Under the pieces are notes generated by a model that had not been told where the DNA came from, ran no database searches, and saw only the letters and a list, made by a program, of their open reading frames with translations. 64,000 nt of DNA, taken from NCBI RefSeq assembly GCF_958979055.1, contig NC_084894.1, positions 24,645,616 through 24,709,615 on the forward strand, given 5' to 3'. Below, one piece after another: positions 22,830 to 35,509 of this stretch (position 1 is its first letter; the number at the start of each line of letters is the position of its first letter). This stretch comes from Alnus glutinosa. Taxonomy: Eukaryota > Streptophyta > Magnoliopsida > Fagales > Betulaceae. The position numbers and the translations under genes were made by a program.

Positions 22830-25800
22830 ATGTCGGGCGGCTTCTTCCGGGTAAGTTTGTACACAATAGCCATTAATTTCCGCATATAACCTGCGCTTTT
22901 TCTCTTAGATCCAAACTTAATTGCCTGTGGATTACTCAGATCCTCGCAATTGAATGTGTTAATTACTGTTTATTCTGGTAATTATTGTAGTTTAGGTATG
23001 TGTATAGACGTACAGCGAAATCCTAGTTTTTGTGTGTTTGTTCGTATTTTTTTTTTGGTTGAATATTGTGTGTGTTTGTTCAGGGCACGTCGGCGGACCA
23101 AGACACTCGGTTTTCGAACAAGCAAGCGAAGCTTATGAAATCGCAGAAGTTTGCTCCTGAATTGGAGCACCTGGTTCGTTTTCTTTTACTTTGATTGGAT
23201 ATCCGTCTCTTTTTGTCAATTGCTTAGAAATTTGCGACAACAGGAAGTGCGCAATGCCAGGAATTGGCGGGATTTTGGCTTGAAGTGTGGTTGTTGTGTT
23301 TTTTTGTTTTTGTTTTGGTGATTATGCATAGATGACTGTGATTTGTGTTTTAGGTGGAAATGACAAAGGTGAAGATGGATGTTATCAGACCGTGGATTGC
23401 TAATAGGGTGACTGAGCTTCTTGGGTTCGAAGACGAAGTTCTTATTAACTTCATTAACAGTCTTTTGGAGAAAAAGGTAATCTATTATTGTCTTTTGTTA
23501 GCAATTTCATCTCAAGAAGTGATTTATTTTTATGTAGCTTTAATTTGTATGCAAGATTCAAGTTGTTTATTTGTCATAAGCTCTATACTACTTGCCATGG
23601 AGATGTAAACATCGAGATAGCTAAACCCAATTACCCCCGGTTACCAACTGAGCTTATAGTTTATCAGTAAGGTTTTGTTGATACGAGGGCTTCTTGTTAG
23701 TTTGCCAGAGTATAGTGTCGGAATCAAGTGCTTTTTATTTGGATGCAGGTAGTGAATGGGAAGGAGGTCCAAATTTCACTTACTGGATTCATGGAGAAAA
23801 ATACTGCGAAGTTTATGAAAGAGCTATGGACGCTTCTTCTCAGTGCACAGAAGAATGCAAGTGGTGTTCCTCAGCAGTTTTTGGATGCCAAAGAAGAAGA
23901 AACTAGGAAGAAGAAGGTAGAAATATTTTTCCAGTCATGGCATGCTTGTTGTTTGTCCATTTGATGTCTCTTTCTTGACAAAGTTGTACAATGGCTGGTT
24001 GCAGGTGGAAGCAGATAGGATAGCATTTGAGATTGAGAAGAAGAAAGATAAGGAAAGAGAACTTGAGCAAGAGAGATTGAAGAAAATGGTAAGGCTTACA
24101 TTTTCATGCTGGAGTTGCATTCTCTAGATCTAAGTGTTTGGTTTTAACTTCCGCTTGTGTTTTTCATGGCATTCAGCTAGCTTCTGCAATTATTTGGGTT
24201 CATGTCCTTTACCTCAAACTACTGTAGGACGGCATGGTTGATACGAGGGCAACTAACTCTGGTTTGGAGCCAAACTCAAAGCCCAGAGCTTCGAGTCACC
24301 ATCCTGAGGATGAGGAAGAAGCTGGCAAGAGGAACAATGGTGTGAGAGGAAGGTACAGGTAAACGATAGGACAACATTTTAATACCAGCTCTTCCATCTG
24401 GTATTTTTTATTCTTCTTGCAGTTTGTAGCTAGACAGTGTCATTTCTTGATATACACATCATATGTCTCTACACTCTATCCGCATGCACTCATACGTTTT
24501 GAGTAAGGATGTTTTTAGTACATATCTGTTGTACATACAATTTATACAAACATGCATACATACGTACACACGTATACACACATAAATATTTTCCCTAACC
24601 TCTTTTCCTTAAACTTTCCTCTTGCCTTTCCTCCAATCATTTTGCAGCTGGCTCCTTATTTTCCTTCAATATGCTTCTTTCTTCGCTAGCATTCATACTG
24701 AACTGTCTTTTTGTGGTGTTTTTGTCTTTTGCTCTTTTTGTTTTTCTTCTAGGGAAGAGGGCAGAGTCAATTTCACTTTATCTTCAGCAGATACCCTTAA
24801 TACTTAAAATGTTACTGTTTGTTCATATTGGAGTTTCTTATGTTGATGATGTAGTTCTATTACTTCTTTCCATGCATAATATAGGTCAATAGAAGTGTTA
24901 TTAAATATTGGAGTTTGTCGTACTGCGAATGCCGATACCTACAATTTACCATGCTTAGCCTTAATTATAAAAAGAAGGGAAATATACGTGTGATTGCTGA
25001 GTGTGATCGGTTGAAGATTGCTTTTCTGTCTCTAAAATGATTGCTACGTAGAAAGTAACTTCAGAATTGCTATATTTGATGAAGATGTGGAAGACTGTTG
25101 ACTTCTGAATCTCTTACAGGGTTTCTAGATCTCCTCATTCAGCCCGACATTCTCCTTCATCCCCTCGGTATTTGTCCTTACTATCATATGCTATAATTCA
25201 TTGAATTGTGTTGCTTGGTGGTAGAATTGTTTACATCAGGTTTTTTAAGTGCAGAGGCTCTCCATCTAGGTCAATGAGCAGATCGTTTTCTAATCCCAGA
25301 AGTTTTTCAGGGTATGTTTCTTTATTTACTACTCTTTCATTATTCAGTTTATCATGGCTAGACTACTCTTTTGGTTTTCCTGTTTAGTGGGGGATTTCAT
25401 GTATTACTTGATTATTTTCAAAGAATATATCGTTAATTTTCTCTTTCATACTTTAAGTGTAATTTCTGACTCAATTTGTACTTCTAGTGGTAGACACCAG
25501 TCAAGGAGTGTATCTAGATCACCTGAAGCTCGAGGGCGCTCTGTTTCTTCAGAAAGGGTGTATCGCTCCCCACAAAGACGGCCTGTGACGCCTCGTCGAA
25601 GGAATTCGCCTTTAAATTCCCTCTCTCCTTCAAGACGAAGATCATCTTATTCTAGGCGAAGATCTAGGTCACGCTCACTTTATAGATCACCTTCTCCGGT
25701 GAGGCGTCGGTTGCGTTCTCCTTTTCGTCGTAGGACACCTTCTCCTGTGCGACGCCGTAGATCACCTTCTCCTTTTCGACGCCGTAGGTCACCTTCACCT

Positions 25801-28026
25801 ATCCGACGCCGTAGATCACCTTCTCCTATACGGCGACGGAGATCACCTTCACCTGTGCGACGGCGAAGAACCCCATCACCTGTTCGACGCAGATCCCCAC
25901 CTCTTGTGCAACGTAGATCACCCTCACCTGTTCGACGTAGATCGCCCTCACCTATTCGGCGCAGATCGCCTTCACCTATTCGACGTAGATCACCCTCTCC
26001 CTTACGACAAAGACCATTGTCTCCTGTGCGACGGCGGTATAGGAGATCTCCAACACCACGGCGTAGCTCTCCATCACTTGTGCGGCATAGGTCACCTATT
26101 CCTAGTCGTAGGAGATCACCAATTCCTTCCCGGCGTAGGTCTCCACCCCATGAATCAAGTTCTCCATCTCCCATACAACGTACCTCTCCATCACCAGTTA
26201 GGAGGAAATCTCCAAAGCACCAGAGGAGCCCTCCCCAATCATCCAAAGAAAGGATCAGGTATTACTATTTAGGACAAGATTGTTCCTGTGAATTTTTTTT
26301 TTGGTTGGGTTCTCTGAAAAAATAAGTTGCAAGTTGGTGGCACTGTGTGGCTAGGTGTAAGGAACTTGAATAGAGCTTGTGTATTTACACTTAAGTTGTG
26401 CAAGTAGAAGATATTGCAAAGCCTAACCACTTATAGCATCTCCTATTGCATTTCAAATGGGTTCATGGCCTTTCTGTTCGCCTTAATTGATTTTATACCG
26501 ATACCTTGTAGTTTCAATGTGTGAGGCAGCTCAGTATTTTGTGTAAATCTGCATTTCAGGGCACATGAAAAATTGTCTCCTCTGGCACAGCGATCCTCTA
26601 GTTCTTTGAGATCACCACAGAGAGATGCACGGAATCGGAGTGAAACCCGCAATAAAGTGTCAGTTTCGATGTCTTCACCAGAGAAGTCTCCAACTCCCTC
26701 AAAATCTCCACCACAGGCAAGGAAAAGGGTTCCCAGTGAAGATAGGAGGTATATGTCTTACCTGACACTTATATTGTTATAATATTTTGATTTTTCCATT
26801 TGATTTGTATATTTAGACCATTTTGGTGCTTGTGAAGGTCATTTAGTCCATACAAGAGTAGTCCTGTGAGGCAAGCAGGGAAGCAAATGATTCGTGATGG
26901 CAGCGTCAGTCCTGCACGAAAATCTCGTCATGACAGTCTAGAAATAAGTGAAGAGGGGGAAGAACCTAAATATGCCAGGTTCAATTTGAATTTGACCGGT
27001 TTCTAACTGTTTATTTTGTTTCTTACTATAGTGGAATGGGTTGATTTTGTTGGTTAAATTACTGGAGTGATACTGGTTTTGTAGGGAGGAGGATGTTGAT
27101 CATAAATCTAAGGCTTCGCATAAAAGGTCCGTGCATTCATCTGCTGTCAACAAGCAGAAAGATTCACCTGTGAAGGTTCCTTACAAGGAAGGACATTCTC
27201 CTAAAAACATAGCAGATTATCGGGCTACTGGATCCCAGGCTCGTTCTGATAACATGGAGTTGAGAAAGAAAGAAGAGGAGACAAAAAGGTATACTTTTGT
27301 CTTTAAAATACATATTCTCATGCTAATCAGACACCCTTACTTATGATGCATGAGAGTCTGACATCATGAAACATTTCTGACAGTGAGAAATCTTCTAGGA
27401 GGGGGGTTCGTCCTGAATCTCCTGGTCAACATACGTCACCCACATTGTATAAAGAATCTTTAGTAGGTGATAGGCAACATCCACCATACCCTGGAGATGG
27501 TAAAATATCTGATGAGAAGAACCGGTCTCGTTCAAACGATGTGGATAACAGTAGACGTCGTTCAGAAACTGTACAAGATTCTGTTGGAAAACTTTATCAT
27601 AATAAACAGGCTGCTCCAGATGATTCCAGTTCTGAGGAAAGTGATAAGCACAGAACTGAAGAGAAGAAAAGGAGAAAGCATAAAAGATCTGAGAGGAAAG
27701 AGGTTGCTTCAGATGATAGTTATGATTCTGAATTAGAGGATAGGAAGGGGGCTAAGAGGAGAAGGAAGGAGGAAAAGAAACTTCGGAAGGAGGAAAAACG
27801 TCGACGGCGTGAGGAAAGACGTCGTAAAAAGGAAGAACGGCGTGCAGAGAAGCTGAAAGTGAAGAATAAGGATGATGCTTATGCTTCTGATGGTGAACAT
27901 TCTGCAAGGAGGGAGTCTTATCCAAGTGATGATGAAGACATGCAGGCTGAGCAGGCAAAGCTTGAGATTGAGTTACGGAAGAAGGCTCTCGAATCACTTA
28001 AAGCTAAGAAGGGCATCAGTCACTAA
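22830..28026 (+). CDS. SRRM1: SRRM1/SRm160-type splicing coactivator (PWI domain, RS-rich)
   Basis: Nuclear SR-related protein predicted to bind RNA through its PWI domain and bridge splicing factors through RS repeats. Thirteen exons: 22830-22850, 23084-23173, 23354-23476, 23749-23916, 24005-24088, 24228-24358, 25120-25167, 25255-25311, 25488-26258, 26560-26748, 26838-26978, 27085-27288, 27384-28026; GT-AG and in phase, 889 residues. The start MSGGFFRGTSADQDTRFSNK is typical of the family. The PWI fold spans about residues 26-110, with the signature RPWIANRV at 49-56. A charged coiled-coil-like stretch (KKKDKERELEQERLKKM) follows. Exon 9 encodes tandem RRRSPSP.RRR repeats; the C-terminus is Lys/Arg/Glu-rich (RRKEEKKLRKEEKRRRREE). 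Exons 6-12 all end in phase 2, suiting exon skipping, so RS exons may be alternatively spliced. Best match Arabidopsis At2g29210-like. Confidence 0.95.
25680..26150 (+). repeat. In-frame coding repeats of the RS domain
   Basis: About fifteen units of roughly 24-33 bp with the pattern CGTAGATCACCTTCACCT.TTCGACG. All are multiples of three, so the frame is kept and Arg-Arg-Ser-Pro-Ser-Pro motifs repeat. A coding minisatellite that could vary in length between alleles. Confidence 0.85.
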
Positions 28027-30761
28027 ATTTTTTGCTGCCTCTGGGGCATTAAGCCGTTCTTTTTCCTTAAATCAACTTTTTTTTTTCTTTTTTAAATTCC
28101 TGTTGAACGTTAGCAATTAAGTTTTCTGGGATGTTTATGTCTTAAATGGAAGCAGTTTGATATATTGGTTACTGTTTGATGTATTCTATGTTTACTGCTG
28201 GCAGCTGAAATGGATAAATGAGGATTTCCTGAGCTATTCTCTTGAGTGCAACTTTATGCAGAACTTGCTGCTAGATTTTCTGGTAATAATTGTCTTCCCT
28301 TAGTTGGGAATCTTTTTTTTGTTTTGTTTTGTTTTGTTTTATAGGATATTGTTGTCATATGGATGCAAGGCATCTCACTGCTGTGACCGATGCTTGTTTT
28401 ATTTGTATGTTGCTTTAGAATTTTAATTTTTTTTGCTATATAAGCTTAAGTGATGCCAATTGTTATTTAAAGTAATTGCAGGGGAAATCTAACCATGTTG
28501 GTAGGGTTTACAATCCTTTATTATTCTCTTTTTCTTCCTTTTTGTGTGTTTTGAAGACAAAAGTTAAGCCTAAAGGTCCTGTATTTTCAATAATTTTAAG
28601 TTGATACTAAATTGGGTTTCTGGTCAATTGGTAGATGAAAATAATGTCAACTACATGATTTGGTTGAGCAGACCATGTGCAGATCCACATTCTGAACATC
28701 AATTCAGGTGAAGTTTTTCATTCTTTTATTGGGCTCCTTAAGTAGAGAACTCTGTATCTCTATAGGTGAATCCTCTTTGTATGCGTGTAATAGTTCCTTT
28801 CTCACTGTATTTTGGTTTAACCTCTGTATGGTTGGCAGCTTGAGAGTTGTTCCTTGGACTTTGTTATCTGAAATACTTCATGGTGCTTTAGTTGTTGGAC
28901 TCATCCTGACCTGATTTCTGCTGTAAGGTCTATAGAGATGGTTTATGTATGTGTATGTGATGATTAGTTCTGTATGAGAATATATATGACTTTATCTTTA
29001 TGGGCAGTTGTTTTCAGGCTTCCATGGCTTGTGCAGATATTTCATTTAATCCAGATAGGAAAAGCTCAAGTACTTATTTAATTGTGGCATGGATATGCTT
29101 TTCATTTTGGGTCTATATAATATATAGTCATTTTAGTTGTTTCAGTCTCCTGTCTCGTAGATGATTTAATACCCAAACAAATGGACTGCAGTTTCTAGGT
29201 TTAGCTTTATTAAACCTGATGTTGGCTGCATAAATTCCTATCTAAACAGATGGTATATCAGCTTTTATTTTTCCTGATTTTCCCTTTCTGTCTCTTCTTC
29301 CCCCCTCACCTCTTAGTACTATTGATGCCATAGCCATAGGTGAGGGTTAGCAGCTGAGGAAGAAGTGTATCAGACTGAAGTTTAGCTGAACTCTTATTTC
29401 TTAAGATAGATTTCTAACTTGTCTTTTCCCTGTACCTTCTGTTGTGGGTTACATGTATGTGGCATTTCTTATAAAACTTCTAGGTTATTCTTGTCTCTAT
29501 GTAAATTGGCTCTCTCACAACTTCTCCAGCCCCAATCCCAGGTTTGAAGGTCTAATTTATTTAGTCTGAGGCCTAAGTATGCGTAGAAACTAGAATCTGA
29601 ATTTGCTGAATTCTTTGAGAGGATATTGTAGGCGTGGAAGCCAAGGAATTAAGAGGTTGTGCTGAAGTGATACATACATGACGTTTTAATCTTTTGAAGA
29701 AGAATAAGTGATATACATGACAAGGCGTGGAAGCCCACAGAAATGAATAAAGTGTTTGTAAGGAGTCTTGAGAGAGGAGCATCTGTGCGGCAACTTGTGT
29801 GTTGGCTTTGCTTTACTTTAGTAAAACACAGTTTTAATCTATTGCGTCTATAACTGTAAGGCATCCATGGGTTTAGAATGTCTTGATGGTTACTTTTTAT
29901 AGTATTCTATTTCAGGTCAAGTAAGGGACCTGGAAATTTTGCATTATAACAAATTTTAAGGGATTGCTGGCCTAAGGTGCATTGTCTTAACACCGCTTTG
30001 CCACAGTTACTATTGCTTTCTTCGCTACTTATACTTCTATTTACTAAATCAATAGATCACACGGGATTATGATACATCATTGAAAACCAAAATTTTTCTC
30101 CATTTGGAAAACCTAGCCTTTTTCATACAAATTAGGTCTTCTTTTGGGAGCACCATCTTGATTGGATTCAAAAGTATTAGCCATTGCACCACGGCATGCA
30201 TGAGATGCGCACGGAGAACAACAATTATAATCGTTGTATTCATTGGATGGTTGGGGAAAGCTCAAACATCGCCGGCTCCAATGAAGCGGTGTCAAGACAC
30301 CGAATGCCGGCAATCCCTTGCAATTTCTTAAAAGAGAAATGTTGGGTTTTCCCAAACCTGGCATTTCTCAATTGGTATTCATATGTTCCTTACCACATCC
30401 TCTGGGGAATTCGTATTGGCATTCTGTGGGCCATGCGTACTGAATTTTGTGGTAACCTGGTGGATAGACTTTGATATTTGATAGACTGGTACTAGCAGCT
30501 AGCAAGGAAAGTCCTAAATAGTCCTTGTAATATCTAGTGGCCAAAAGTCGTTTTCTGGCGACGTTAAAACGTTTGGACCCGGATTTCGTTTAGTAGATAA
30601 ACTGTGACTACGTGGCACAATTCCATTCGCTAGGCTTCCCTTGCCTCCATATCCAGATAATACCAGAACCAACAAAAGTATTTTTCTTTTAACAAAAAGA
30701 GTGAGCGAGTAACCGAATTGGAGGAAAGGGTGGCCTTCGATATTTTCCTCTTTCTCCGTCG
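28027..30761. other. Spacer between the SR-protein gene and PTAC16
   Basis: The first few hundred bases are probably SRRM1 3' UTR. Up to about 30000 the DNA has plant-UTR/intron composition without a supported ORF. Around 30331-30372 there is an imperfect hairpin (GAGAAATGTTGGGTTT with AAACCTGGCATTTCTC). The ORFs at 30080-30474 on both strands have no family signature. The PTAC16 promoter should lie within 30540-30761. Confidence 0.45.
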
Positions 30762-33124
30762 ATGGCTCCTACGCTCACCTCCAATTCATTTATTCTAACC
30801 CCTACACCGCACTCTAGGCTAATCTTCAAGAACACGAGGCTCACAATCTTTGCCAAGCAGGCCGGTCCTTTCCCGTCGTTCCGCTTTGGCAAGAGCAATG
30901 ATTCGTCCTCCTCCGGTGAGCCCCAGCCGGATGATTCGGCAAACTCCAGTCCTTTTCGTTTTAACTTTGGGAAGATCTCAGTCCCGGACGTCAAGTCTTT
31001 GATCCCAGTCGTGAGTAATCCCTCTTCGGGCTTGTCGAGACGGAAGGACCCCGGCACAGTGTTCGTCGCTGGCGCTACCGGGCAGGCTGGTGTTCGCATT
31101 GCACAAACGTTGCTGCGTCAAGGTTTCAGTGTCAGGGCTGGTGTGCCCGAGCTCGGTTCTGCCCAAGAGTTGGCTCGTCTTGCTGCCAAATACAAGGTTG
31201 GTGGTTTCTTTAGCCTTATCAATATGGGCTAGATTTGTGGAAGTTCATGGCTGCCTTTTTCTTTTGTGATTCCTAGCAATTAGCTATATATAGTGCCAAG
31301 AAGCATTTCGCGGCAGTGCCCTAAGTGTGACAAGGGGTTTGAGAGTGGGGGGCAATAAACAATTTTTCCTAGGATATGATAGAAAAAATTGATAATAAAT
31401 GTCATTTTAAAACAAATAAATTATACTTGATAATTATCTTAGGGGAAAATTTTACTTATTCGCTTTTTCAATGTTCCTCTAAACTTAAAAAATATGCAAT
31501 GTGGGTGTTTGATTTTTTAGTCCCTTTCAATCGCTCATCCATTAATTTTTTTTAGTAAATTGTAATAGAAGAAGTAAAAATGACCAAAATTTCCCATTTT
31601 ATTAAAAAATAAAGAAAAAAGAGAGGAAAAAGAAGAAAAGAAAAATCACCCATAGCAGAGTAATTCTAGAAGTCCCTCTAAAAATGAGGTAGCTTTTAAA
31701 ATCACAATTTTATCAAAATTCAATAGTGATCAATTATAAGCCTAATAATAATTTTAAAAGCCACCTCATTTTTTAAGGGACACAAGAGTGACAAATGAGA
31801 GACTTCTAACATTATTCCCTATGGCTGAATCATGGGTACACTGTATGCACTTGCTTGGTTTTGGTTTTGTTTTTTTAATTTTTTTGTTCTACTTTCTAAT
31901 TTTTTGTTTTTGTTTTGTTTTAATTTCAGTCTTTAATTCTTTTTTATTTAAGGTATAATTGTATTTTTATAAATTTTTTTATAAGAGTATAACAAACTTT
32001 TTACATGTTGGCCATTTAAACTATTGAAAAAAATTTAGATCCCGGTTACAAATTTTTAAAGTTTAGGGAAAATGTTGAAAAATGCATAGTAATTCAAGTG
32101 ATAAGTGAAGTTTCCTTTTATTTTATTAAGTTTGATTATTTGGAAGCTTTAATAGAGTACTACATTGTTAATTCAAAATTTCAACTCAAACATGAAATTT
32201 ATGATCGAATGCATATTTTCATCCAAACAATTTATTTAACCCTGGAATAACCACACAATAAATAAATAATTATTCTAAGAAATAATATTCCATTTACACT
32301 AATTTAACGAGTAATGCTATGTACCAAACAATTGTGATGCGAATTTTAACCAAACAATTCAATTGAGGAAGTGTATTGTACAAAGCCCACAATATGGACA
32401 GTCAACATTTTCCCTGCTTAACAATTGCATCAACACCGCAGATCATATCGAACGAAGATTCGAAACGCCTCAACGCCGTTGAATCCACGTTCAAAGGGGC
32501 TGAATCAATTGCCAAGGCAATCGGAAATGCCAGCAAGGTCGTCGTCACGATCGGCCCTGCAGAAAACGGTCCCACATCCGAGGTCTCCACATTGGACGCC
32601 TTGCAAATGATCGAAGCTGCCCAGCTGTCTGGAGTTAGCCACGTGGCTATTATCTATGATGGGAACGCGACAGGCGGATCAACGTACAATGTATTGGATG
32701 GCATCTCCTCGTTCTTTAACAACTTCTTCTCAGGATCACAGCCGTTATCTGTTCCCGAGTTTTTGCAAAAAGTAGTGGAAACGGATGTCAGCTATACTTT
32801 CATAAAGACAAATTTGACCGAAGACTTTTCCCCTGAGAGTTCCTATAATGTTGTGGTGTCAGCCGAAAGAAGCACGGGTGCAAACGACTACAAAGTAATG
32901 TAATGTATGCGATAGTATCTGCATTTTATTGTAAATTTCATTTTATTTTTGGCCATCAAATTTCCATGTTACTAAATTTTTATTTATTTATTATTTTTTT
33001 TTATGTGTTTGAAAATTAATACTAGGTAGCCAAGTCTAAGATAGCATCTCTAGTGGCCGATATTTTCTCAAACACAGCAGTGGCAGAAAATAAGGTACAT
33101 TTTCACTCTAGCTACTCTCTCTCT

Positions 33125-33155
<31 letters not shown>

Positions 33156-34223
33156 CTAGTATTTAATCAACTAGTAAATTTATTTATTTAACAATCATTA
33201 ATCTAAGAGTTAGTTGGAAATGTCACGTCAGTCTTGTTAGAGATGAATGTTGGCACCCCAAAATGTATGTGATTCTAACGTGCATTTGTAATAAAAATAT
33301 ATAATTTTCATATATATTTTTTTAAAAAATACATGTAAGAATCACGTGCATTTTAGACACATGTCGGTTAAATAGACGGAATTGAAGAAATTAGTTTGGA
33401 GGAAAAGAAAATTGACTTGTGAATTTTTGTTGTTTGACATGCTTCAGGTTGTGGAAGTGTTTGCGGATCCTTCAGCCCCCTCAAGGCGTGTAGACGAGCT
33501 TTTCAGGTAATTAAGTTGCAGGCAACTAACCATATATATGAAATATTTAGAAGAATTTTTTGTTTGATTTTTTTTTTTTTTTTAAAAAAAATAAATTGAA
33601 AGAAAAGAGAAACCAACCAAACCAGGTTCATTAAAGATAGATTTTCGTTTGACTTGTTTGAATGAAATTTGCTTAATTTTAGTGCCATTCCTGAGGATGG
33701 AAGAAGAAAAGCTTACGCAGAATCGCGCGCAAAGGCCAAAGCAGAGGAAGAGGCAAGGATAGCAGCTGAGAGAGCTCGCGAAGCAGCTGAAGCAACCAAG
33801 AAACTCGAAAAAGAGGTGAAGAAGCTCTCGGAGCAAGAGTCTCTAGCTGCTAGTCTAGCAGAAGAAGCTCAAGAGAAGGCGGAGGTCGCCGGAGCTTCGG
33901 TGGAGACCCTTTTGAATAAAGCCAAAGACTTCGGCTCAGGGCTGTCTTGGGAAAAGATTAGTTCCCAGGTCACAACTGCAGTTCAAAAGTCTGCAGAGAA
34001 ACCCATAGTTCAGGTTGCAACTGTCAGAGGACAGGCCAAGGCACGGTCTTTGCAACCCAAGAAAGCTGTTGTTAATAAACAACCAAGCTTCAAGCTTCCT
34101 GCTTTCAAACCAAAGGAACAGCCAAAGCTGAAAGGCAAACAGACAGAGGCCGGGAAGACAGAAGTCAGGAAGGTGTTTGGCGGCCTGTTTTCACAAGAAA
34201 CTATATACGTTGATGATGACTGA
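30762..34223 (+). CDS. PTAC16: Plastid transcriptionally active chromosome protein 16
   Basis: Chloroplast nucleoid- and thylakoid-associated protein of the plastid transcription complex, related to NAD(P)-binding Rossmann proteins such as Tic62. Exons 30762-31196, 32442-32894, 33026-33094, 33448-33506, 33683-34223, GT-AG and in phase; 518 residues, against about 510 in Arabidopsis. The start MAPTLTSNSFILTPTPHSRL is a Ser/Thr-rich transit peptide. The nucleotide-binding loop GTVFVAGATGQAGVRIAQTL has GATGQAG at 104-110. Conserved downstream blocks are RLNAVESTFKGAESIAKAIG, GVSHVAIIYDG, STYNVLDGI and SLVADIFSNTAVAENKVVEV. From about residue 342 a long Ala/Glu/Lys/Arg helix (coiled-coil-like) follows, then a basic Pro/Lys tail with VATVRGQAKAR, closing KVFGGLFSQETIYVDDD. 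Whether it still binds a dinucleotide is unknown; the loop looks intact. Intron 1 contains a MITE. Confidence 0.96.
31658..31820. mobile_element. Palindromic MITE in PTAC16 intron 1 (copy 4)
   Basis: The left end GAGTAATTCTAGAAGTCCCT inversely matches the right end AGACTTCTAACATTATTC. The inner arms ATGAGGTAGCTTTTAAAAT and TTTTAAAAGCCACCTCATT pair almost perfectly. It shares the inner TTAAAAT..AGTGATCAATTATAA..AATAATTTTAAAAG core with the copy at 3416. Confidence 0.75.
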
Positions 34224-35509
34224 AGAGATGATCATTTGTCTTCTCTTTGAGGCTCTTTCGGTGCTGATGTCGCCTAATATTTCTAGTTTTATTGTTGTTG
34301 AAAGGTGGTTTTATGAGTTTCAGCAAGAAGCATTTACCGGTTTAAGGCCTACATTAGTATTAAACTTCTTAAATCTTGTTGAGTGCTGCATTTGCCCCCC
34401 AGTTCTGTCTCCCTTGTCTCTGTGTGTGTGCGTGTGTTTATTAGAATGAAATTGCAGATTTGTTGGGTTTCTCTTTAATCTTGTTGAATAGAAACTATTC
34501 AATATTGCCCAGCTTCATATGAAGAAACTAAGATTAAGTGGTGAAGGTATTTGGATGGCTCTTATCTCACGTTAACTCATCACTTATCTTAAAAAGGTTA
34601 AACTAATAGGAAGAGATGAATTTAATTATTTACTCAAATACTTTAACAGATTGAGGGTTTATGCCCATCATGCTTCTACTCGGAATAAGAAATGAAGGCC
34701 AAGCGTTGGGTTTATGTAAACGGTTGCCTTTAAAGTATATTAAATTATTAATTATAGAAAATGATAGACGGATGGACTCCTTACGTGTGAGGTCAAACTC
34801 CTTCTCAACAAGTGAGACCCAACATATGAAATATTTAAAATAGGAGCGAATGACAGAGACATGGTTTGAACTGATACTTAAATTACCAATTATCACAAAA
34901 GCTTAAGCTTATAGAAAATGACAGACTAATTATTTAAACTAATATTCTAATAGACTACAGTGGAAGAGAATCTAAACAACAGCAGCAGATTATCAAATTT
35001 GAAAAGTAATGAAAGCTCATTTGAAAATATAGTAATTTAACAAACTTATATGAACCTTTAAACTAAACCTTAAGCATGACATGACCTCTCTCACATAATC
35101 CAGCCCTTTGTGTCACGAGGGCCAAAGGGCCCTCAATAGGCCAGACGTGACTTTTCTCGTGCCCTTCATAATGATATTTAGCAGTATCGATCTCTGATAC
35201 ATGCAGGATGGCCCCAACTTAGAACGGTTTTGATTGAATGGTTTGCAGCAAAGATTGGAACTTTTGGATCAGGGTGCCAAAAACTAACAGTTATAGCCGT
35301 TAAAGCAATTCCATCATTGCATGTAAAACGCAATCCAAATGATTAGCTGCAGTCTGCAGAACATAGTTCAAAAAGCAACTGAACATTCACATTAATTAGC
35401 AAATTAATCAAGGAAGAGAAATCCAACCACAGATTCCTTCTCCATGTTATTGAACTAGAATTGAAACTTTCTTTTGATCAGTTTCCATCATTTTAGGCTA
35501 ATTTTCACA
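34224..35509. other. Spacer between PTAC16 and the glycosyltransferase
   Basis: PTAC16 3' UTR to about 34460, then AT-rich DNA with no supported gene. The leader of the next gene lies close to 35510. Confidence 0.45.

Noticed and set aside
25680-26246. 188-aa minus-strand ORF across the SR-protein exon
   Set aside because: It is the antisense shadow of RS-repeat codons; Gly/Asp/Leu/Arg repetition arises from reading the repeat backwards.
30080-30474. Overlapping ORFs on both strands before PTAC16
   Set aside because: No recognisable domain, overlapping on both strands; the region has an imperfect hairpin and looks like repeat or UTR.
35474-35509. 12-residue N-terminal extension of the glycosyltransferase
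   Set aside because: It opens with TTG; the first ATG in frame is 35510.
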